From contig OX621250.1 in the NCBI GenBank assembly GCA_951640165.1, positions 2,046,001 to 2,110,000 on the forward strand: a stretch of DNA of 64,000 bases. Direction: 5' to 3'. Below are positions 54,101 through 60,100 of this stretch, in pieces; position 1 is the stretch's first letter, and each line of letters begins with the position of its first letter. The stretch is from Pseudoips prasinana (lineage: Eukaryota > Arthropoda > Insecta > Lepidoptera > Nolidae). The position numbers and the translations under genes are program-made. The notes under the pieces are model-generated. The model did no database searches. It was not told the DNA's origin and saw nothing but the letters and a program-made list of their open reading frames with translations.

Positions 54101-57100
54101 TAAAACTTTTACTATAATTTGCGCTAATCTAACATGTTGAGCCTAGTCAATAAAGTTGAACATATTGGGCTCTCAGTTCTGATATTTTACTAAAATTCAA
54201 CTTTCATTTACTTCTTAACAATATACTTTTTTGTAGATTTTTCTTTTTAACTAATTCACTTGAGCATCTAAGTAAAATATGGTGAAGTCGTATTTATGTA
54301 TTTCATCAGAAAAAATCATGTTTTGCAGATTCCTCAGTTCAGACAATAATGAATTGAGGGCCCTATATATACCGCTATAAATCTGTAATGAAATATTCTG
54401 CAGATTAGAGAATTTCTTAAAATATTTAAGAAATTCTTAACTAAATTCTTAAATAAAAATTATAAACCCAGAGATAGTACTTACAGAGATTTAGACTATG
54501 CCACTTTATGCATGCGTCAGGATTGAGGGCCCAAGTTATTGAATCATAACAGTTTTAATTCACGTTTAAGAAATTCGTGGCCCTTTGCTTTAAGTTTTAA
54601 CTATTTTTAACTAATTTTCCTAAAAGCCTTATTACGTTTCACAAAAGTTTGAAAATTGGGCCCTCGATTCTGACGCACATCTTTTCACGCCGGAGGTCGT
54701 GGGTTCGATTTCCACCCAGGACAGATATTTATGTGCATGAACATGTCTGTTTGTCCTGTGTCTGGGTGTAATTATCTATATAAGAATATATTTATTACAA
54801 ATGTAGTATATCAGCTATCTGGTTTCCAGCTCTGCTTAGTTTGGTATCAGATGGCCGTGTGTAAATAATGTCTCAGGATATTATTATAACTGGAATTTCC
54901 TGAGACTAACCGTAATATAAAACAATTGGATATGCTTCCTCTCTTTGGGTTCTCTCTTAGGTCCCATACAAAGTGTAGGTCACGATTGAACGTTGTTAAG
55001 ACTAATATCACGAATTGACCGCAATAAATTGACTTATTTTATAGTTTAACGTAACAAAATAATGTAGTGTTGTTCGCAGTATGTGCGGTGATCACCCGTC
55101 CTTCACTAAGACTGAGCTGAATGAGAAGACGGAGGACCAGCAGTCCGACAAGATCAACGAGTTGAAGGATTTGCCCAATCGAATCACCCCCTCGGTATGC
55201 GCATATCTTAGCTATAATCTGGGGGAATGGGAGTGTTCCTGTCGAAATGGAATATAATGTAGTTAATCTCATTAAAATGCGTTGTCGTGTCTATTAAAGA
55301 CCCGTCCTAGCCTAGATTTAGTTTATGCTTAGCATCTGGCGAGATATACGAACACAACGCTCGTCAATAGAAATAAATTTTGAAAAAGCCCTGGAGTGTT
55401 GGGATTTTTACGTACTGGTTGCACTTTTTTGTTTGTGTATTAAGTCTGCACTAGCGTTGTCATAGTATGCAATAGTTGAGTCAGTTTTCGCTTAGTTTTT
55501 AATCCAAGCCAAAGTTGTTATTATCTTAGTAATTTCGAGCCTTATATGTAACGCTGCGGCTGTGTGTGCAGGGCTCGCGCACGAGCCGCGTGGCGGGCGG
55601 AGGGGGCGTGGCGGGCGGAGGGGGCGTGGCGGGCGGAGGGGGCGTGGCGGCCGGAGGGGGTGGGGCGGGCGGGGCGGGCGCGTCGGAGCACGCGCTGGGC
55701 GCGGGCGGGGCGCGGCGCCGCGTGCGCTCGCTGGAGCTGGTGCGCAGCCCCGACGTGGAGGCGGGCGCGCCGGGGAACAGGGCCATGGTGCAAGGTGCGG
55801 GCTTTACTCTATCTTGCTTTACCATCTGATAAGTATAATATGTGAGGCATACATCTAAACAAGCATGCGAGTCTGTTTGCTCCTTGCCCAGGCCTGCTAT
55901 CCACATTTAATTACTCTCCGAATCGCTCTCCTCTTTTCTAAGTTCTAGTCGGTTTAGCTTATCTACCAATGATGGTAATGATATGTATTTCTTTTTGATA
56001 AGTGGAATCCATGTTCTTTCTTCCTTTATCGTTACATCCATGTTAATTAATTTAATTGTCATGTCATGAGGGCAATTATTACTCAGTGGCCGTCCCTCAG
56101 TGACCTCTCCCGTCATTATTAGACCTCATTTGAAACCTGACTATGATTCAAATATTATTCACCTTATAATGCATAATTGCGCCTGAATCGCTCAGAATTT
56201 TTGTATAAAGCATTTATAAGTCAATGGCATCTTCATCGACCAACACTCTTGTACTAAAGGCAATTGCAAGGCATACTATAGATTTGCATCTATTGTCTTT
56301 ATATTGACAAATTAACTAATACTTATTCTGTATCCTTAAGACTCCTACAATTGTTTGAAACTTGATACCGCTGAGGCAGCAACAAAAACGTTTGATGTTA
56401 ACAACCTGTCATTGAAACTCACAGTACCTTCAGAGTGCAAGTTAAAAGTTGCAATTGTAAACCCTTACAACTATTTCAGCAATTTTTATGAGTATTGGGA
56501 CATTTAAATTCGCAGGAAAATAGGCGATCTTCTTTTTTCGGTTTCCCTGATATCAGAGTTGTTCTAGCTGCCCAAAAGGTATCTGACATGACTTATCGAC
56601 GGTTGACTGAAGACAACAACCGGGACCAACAACTTTACGTGCCCTCCGAAGCACGAGGGCTCTTAGAAATGTAACGGTCACCCATCTATGGACTGACCGC
56701 GTGTCTAGAGCTCACCGATCATCTACGGACCAGTGAACTCAACTAGCTACTAGTATTGTTTACATTCGGCTGCTGTAAATGTCAATTACGAGGGTATAAA
56801 GTGCTCAGTGAAGGCACAAATGGCTAGTTTGGTTCCAGCAGTAGCGCTGGGCAGCTTCCGGTGGCCGCCCTACCTGCTGGCGGTGTGGGTGCTGGTGCTG
56901 GTGCTGACGCACGCGCTGCACTGCCTCGTCGGCCTGCTGGAGCGCGCGCTGCCCGCCCTCAGGTGGGTGCCCTTATACCTGCTCACGTGGGTTTGGTTCC
57001 AGCAGTAGCGCTGCGCGGCTTCCGGTGGCCGCCCTACCTGCTGGCGGTGTGGGTGCTGGTGCTGGTGCTGACGCACGCGCTGCACTGCCTCGTCGGCCTG

Positions 57101-60100
57101 CTGGAGCGCGCGCTGCCCGCCCTCAGGTGGGTGCCCTTATACCTGCTCACGTGGGTTTGGTTCCAGCAGTAGCGCTGCGCGGCTTCCGGTGGCCGCCCTA
57201 CCTGCTGGCGGTGTGGGTGCTGGTGCTGGTGCTGACGCACGCGCTGCACTGCCTCGTCGGCCTGCTGGAGCGCGCGCTGCCCGCCCTCAGGTGGGTGCCC
57301 TTATACCTGCTCACGTGGGTTTGGTTCCAGCAGTAGCGCTGCGCGGCTTCCGGTGGCCGCCCTACCTGCTGGCGGTGTGGGTGCTGGTGCTGGTGCTGAC
57401 GCACGCGCTGCACTGCCTCGTCGGCCTGCTGGAGCGCGCGCTGCCCGCCCTCAGGTGGGTGCCCTTATACCTGCTCACGTGGGTTTGGTTCCAGCAGTAG
57501 CGCTGCGCGGCTTCCGGTGGCCGCCCTACCTGCTGGCGGTGTGGGTGCTGGTGCTGGTGCTGACGCACGCGCTGCACTGCCTCGTCGGCCTGCTGGAGCG
57601 CGCGCTGCCCGCCCTCAGGTGGGTGCCCTTATACCTGCTCACGTGGGTTTGGTTCCAGCAGTAGCGCTGCGCGGCTTCCGGTGGCCGCCCTACCTGCTGG
57701 CGGTGTGGGTGCTGGTGCTGGTGCTGACGCACGCGCTGCACTGCCTCGTCGGCCTGCTGGAGCGCGCGCTGCCCGCCCTCAGGTGGGTGCCCTTATACCT
57801 GCTCACGTGGGTTTGGTTCCAGCAGTAGCGCTGCGCGGCTTCCGGTGGCCGCCCTACCTGCTGGCGGTGTGGGTGCTGGTGCTGGTGCTGACGCACGCGC
57901 TGCACTGCCTCGTCGGCCTGCTGGAGCGCGCGCTGCCCGCCCTCAGGTGGGTCCCTCACGCTACGTCCTACGTAGGCGGTTCATGGCGAACGCGATTATA
58001 AAGCGATGACACGCGAATTCAATGCGATGCAGTGCGACGCGGCGGCTATGTCCTACGTGCACGCGAATCGTTTTGCGCAGCCGCCATCGAGGTCGCAAAA
58101 CACGACGGCACCGCATCCTGTTCGCGCGAAAATATCAAGCCAACTGATCGCGTCCGCTTCATTTCGCGCCGCTCCGCACCGCGTTTGGTCACGTAGGACA
58201 CTTCAATAGGTTTCGACCGTTTGTTGTTTTCACGCCGCGCCGCACCGCTTCGCGGTCACATCTAGATCGCTCACGCAGAACGTCGCGTTATACCTCACGT
58301 GGGTTTGTCCGAGTGACGCCTTTTTCGCCTTTTCGCCTAACTTTTAATTTGATCTGACGTGGTTTTTAAATTCAACTCCAATAAATATCTTGCTGTTATA
58401 AAAGTCATTAATTAGTCGTTTATATTATATCCTGGGACATTTACACACGGCCATCTGATCCGAAACTAAGCAGAGCTTGTACTATGGAAACCAGGTAACT
58501 GATATATTCCATCATCATCATCATCATATCAGCCGAAAGACGTCTACTGTTGGACAAAGGCCTCCCCCAAACATCTCCACAATTGCCGATCTTGCGCTAT
58601 TCGCATCCAGCAGTTTCCAGCGTTATATATTAGATACTGATACATTACTACTTTTCTTTTGTAAATACATACTTATATACATAATTACACCCAGACACAG
58701 GAGAAACAGATCTCTGTACTGAGTGAGAATTGAACACACGTCCTGCGGTGTGAAATTCAAGCATTTACTAACCATACCAAACGGCCCGAATTATATTCAA
58801 TGGGAAACTTTTACAGTGAATAACTTAAACATTTTATTTCTTCATTCATGTGTGCAGTGCGTACGTATTTCTCATCAAAATTGTTCTAACATCTCAGTAG
58901 ACAATAGTAACGGTAATAAAGAAGTTTGCCAAGGAAAATGCAATTCAATGTCACCGTAATAAAAGCGTGCTGTTACTGCATGTCTGTGATTGAGGCAGCG
59001 CAATTTTCACATACATCTTATTTCCAGGCAATTCACACAGTACTTCCGAACATGGACAGAAGAATCCTGGAAGGCTGAAACGGACAAGAACCACCAGCGC
59101 GTGTACCCCATCGGCCTCGCGTGCATCACGGGCTTACTCTACGCGCTCTACTTCACGCTATACGCTCTCTACGCGATCATTGTCTGGTCTATAGAGCCAC
59201 TCTGCTCAGAAGACGACAGAAATAATAGTTCCGATGTAGAAGCGAAAGTTACCAACTATGTAGAAGACATGTCGAAGCCTCAATAGCATATCTCAAATGG
59301 AAACTTTGCAAACAGCCGATATCATGTTGTAAAATTGTGAAGCATAAAAAAGCAATATAATTTATAAAATGTGTCTAAATGTTTAATATTCCATTTCCAA
59401 ACCATTTATACCAATAATATTTGCTTGATGCCGATTCTCCTAGAGATTTTTGAAATTAGCTGCCCTGTCGGTCTATTGGTTAGTGACCCTAACTGCTAAG
59501 CCAGAGGTCGTGAGTTCGATCCCCATTCGGACAAATCTTTGTGTGGTGAGCATGATTAGTTGTTGTGTTTTACTGTTATATAATCTTACTAATATTTTTT
59601 TTTTAAATATCAGAGCGCGACAAACGCGCAATTGGGTCACCTGATGGTATGTGATCCCTTCCGCCCATGGACACTCGCAACACCAGAGGACAACATTAAA
59701 ATTACTAATGTTATTATTAAGGTCTTCTGTAAGGTGGAGGTACTTCCCCAGTCAGGCTGCTCTTTGAGCGAATGAACGCTATGCCCTACCTCGATTAATT
59801 AAGTGCGAAAGTTTGTGAGTATGAATGTTTGTAACTCTTTACGACCGAACGAGTTTTGATGAATCTTTGTAGTATATGGCTTGTATATCCAAATAAGACA
59901 TGCTATAATTTATGAAGTTTAACGCGGGTAAAGCCGCGGGGCATAGCTAGTAATGAATAATATACAATATTGGACATTGGCATAGAAACTCCAGGGGATA
60001 GGGCCCATTTTGTGGATAAGGTTTGAGTTTTACCCAAACTGGAATGTATTTAATGAGAACTTACCATACTACAGATTACGCTTGTATTTTCATTTTAAAT

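Larger units (their letters stand above)
49853..54680. mobile_element. Foldback/MULE-like element, ~680-bp inverted repeats, 9-bp target duplication
   Basis: The ends atgtgcgtcagaatcgaggg and its complement ...ccctcgattctgacgcacat are exact. CTTTTCACG lies just outside both (49844-49852, 54681-54689). Inverted repeats extend to about 50535 on the left and 54003 on the right with modest divergence. Very long inverted repeats plus a 9-bp duplication are typical of MULEs and of Drosophila FB elements. The interior holds a SINE, an ORF fragment and nested LINE pieces, with no recognisable transposase. Confidence 0.88.
49815..54885 (+). mobile_element. tRNA-derived SINE split by the foldback element
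   Basis: The head (gcctgctgacgtggttggca, 49815-49852) and the remainder (from 54690: 'ggaggtcgtgggttcgattt', 'tgtcctgtgtctgggtgtaa', 'ctctgcttagtttggtatca') together make one SINE, related to 58430-58800 (minus). The interruption is exactly the element 49853-54680 plus one copy of its target duplication. Confidence 0.75.

Noticed and set aside
55542..55906. Pro/Ala-rich minus-strand frames opposite the Gly-rich exon
   Set aside because: They are the complement of the GC-rich minisatellite; long open frames are expected on all frames in such sequence.
56870..57959. Repeated minus-strand frames (MQRVRQHQHQHPHRQQ type) across the exon array
   Set aside because: These are antisense shadows of the tandem exon; the plus-strand frame has splice sites and matches the neighbouring exons.
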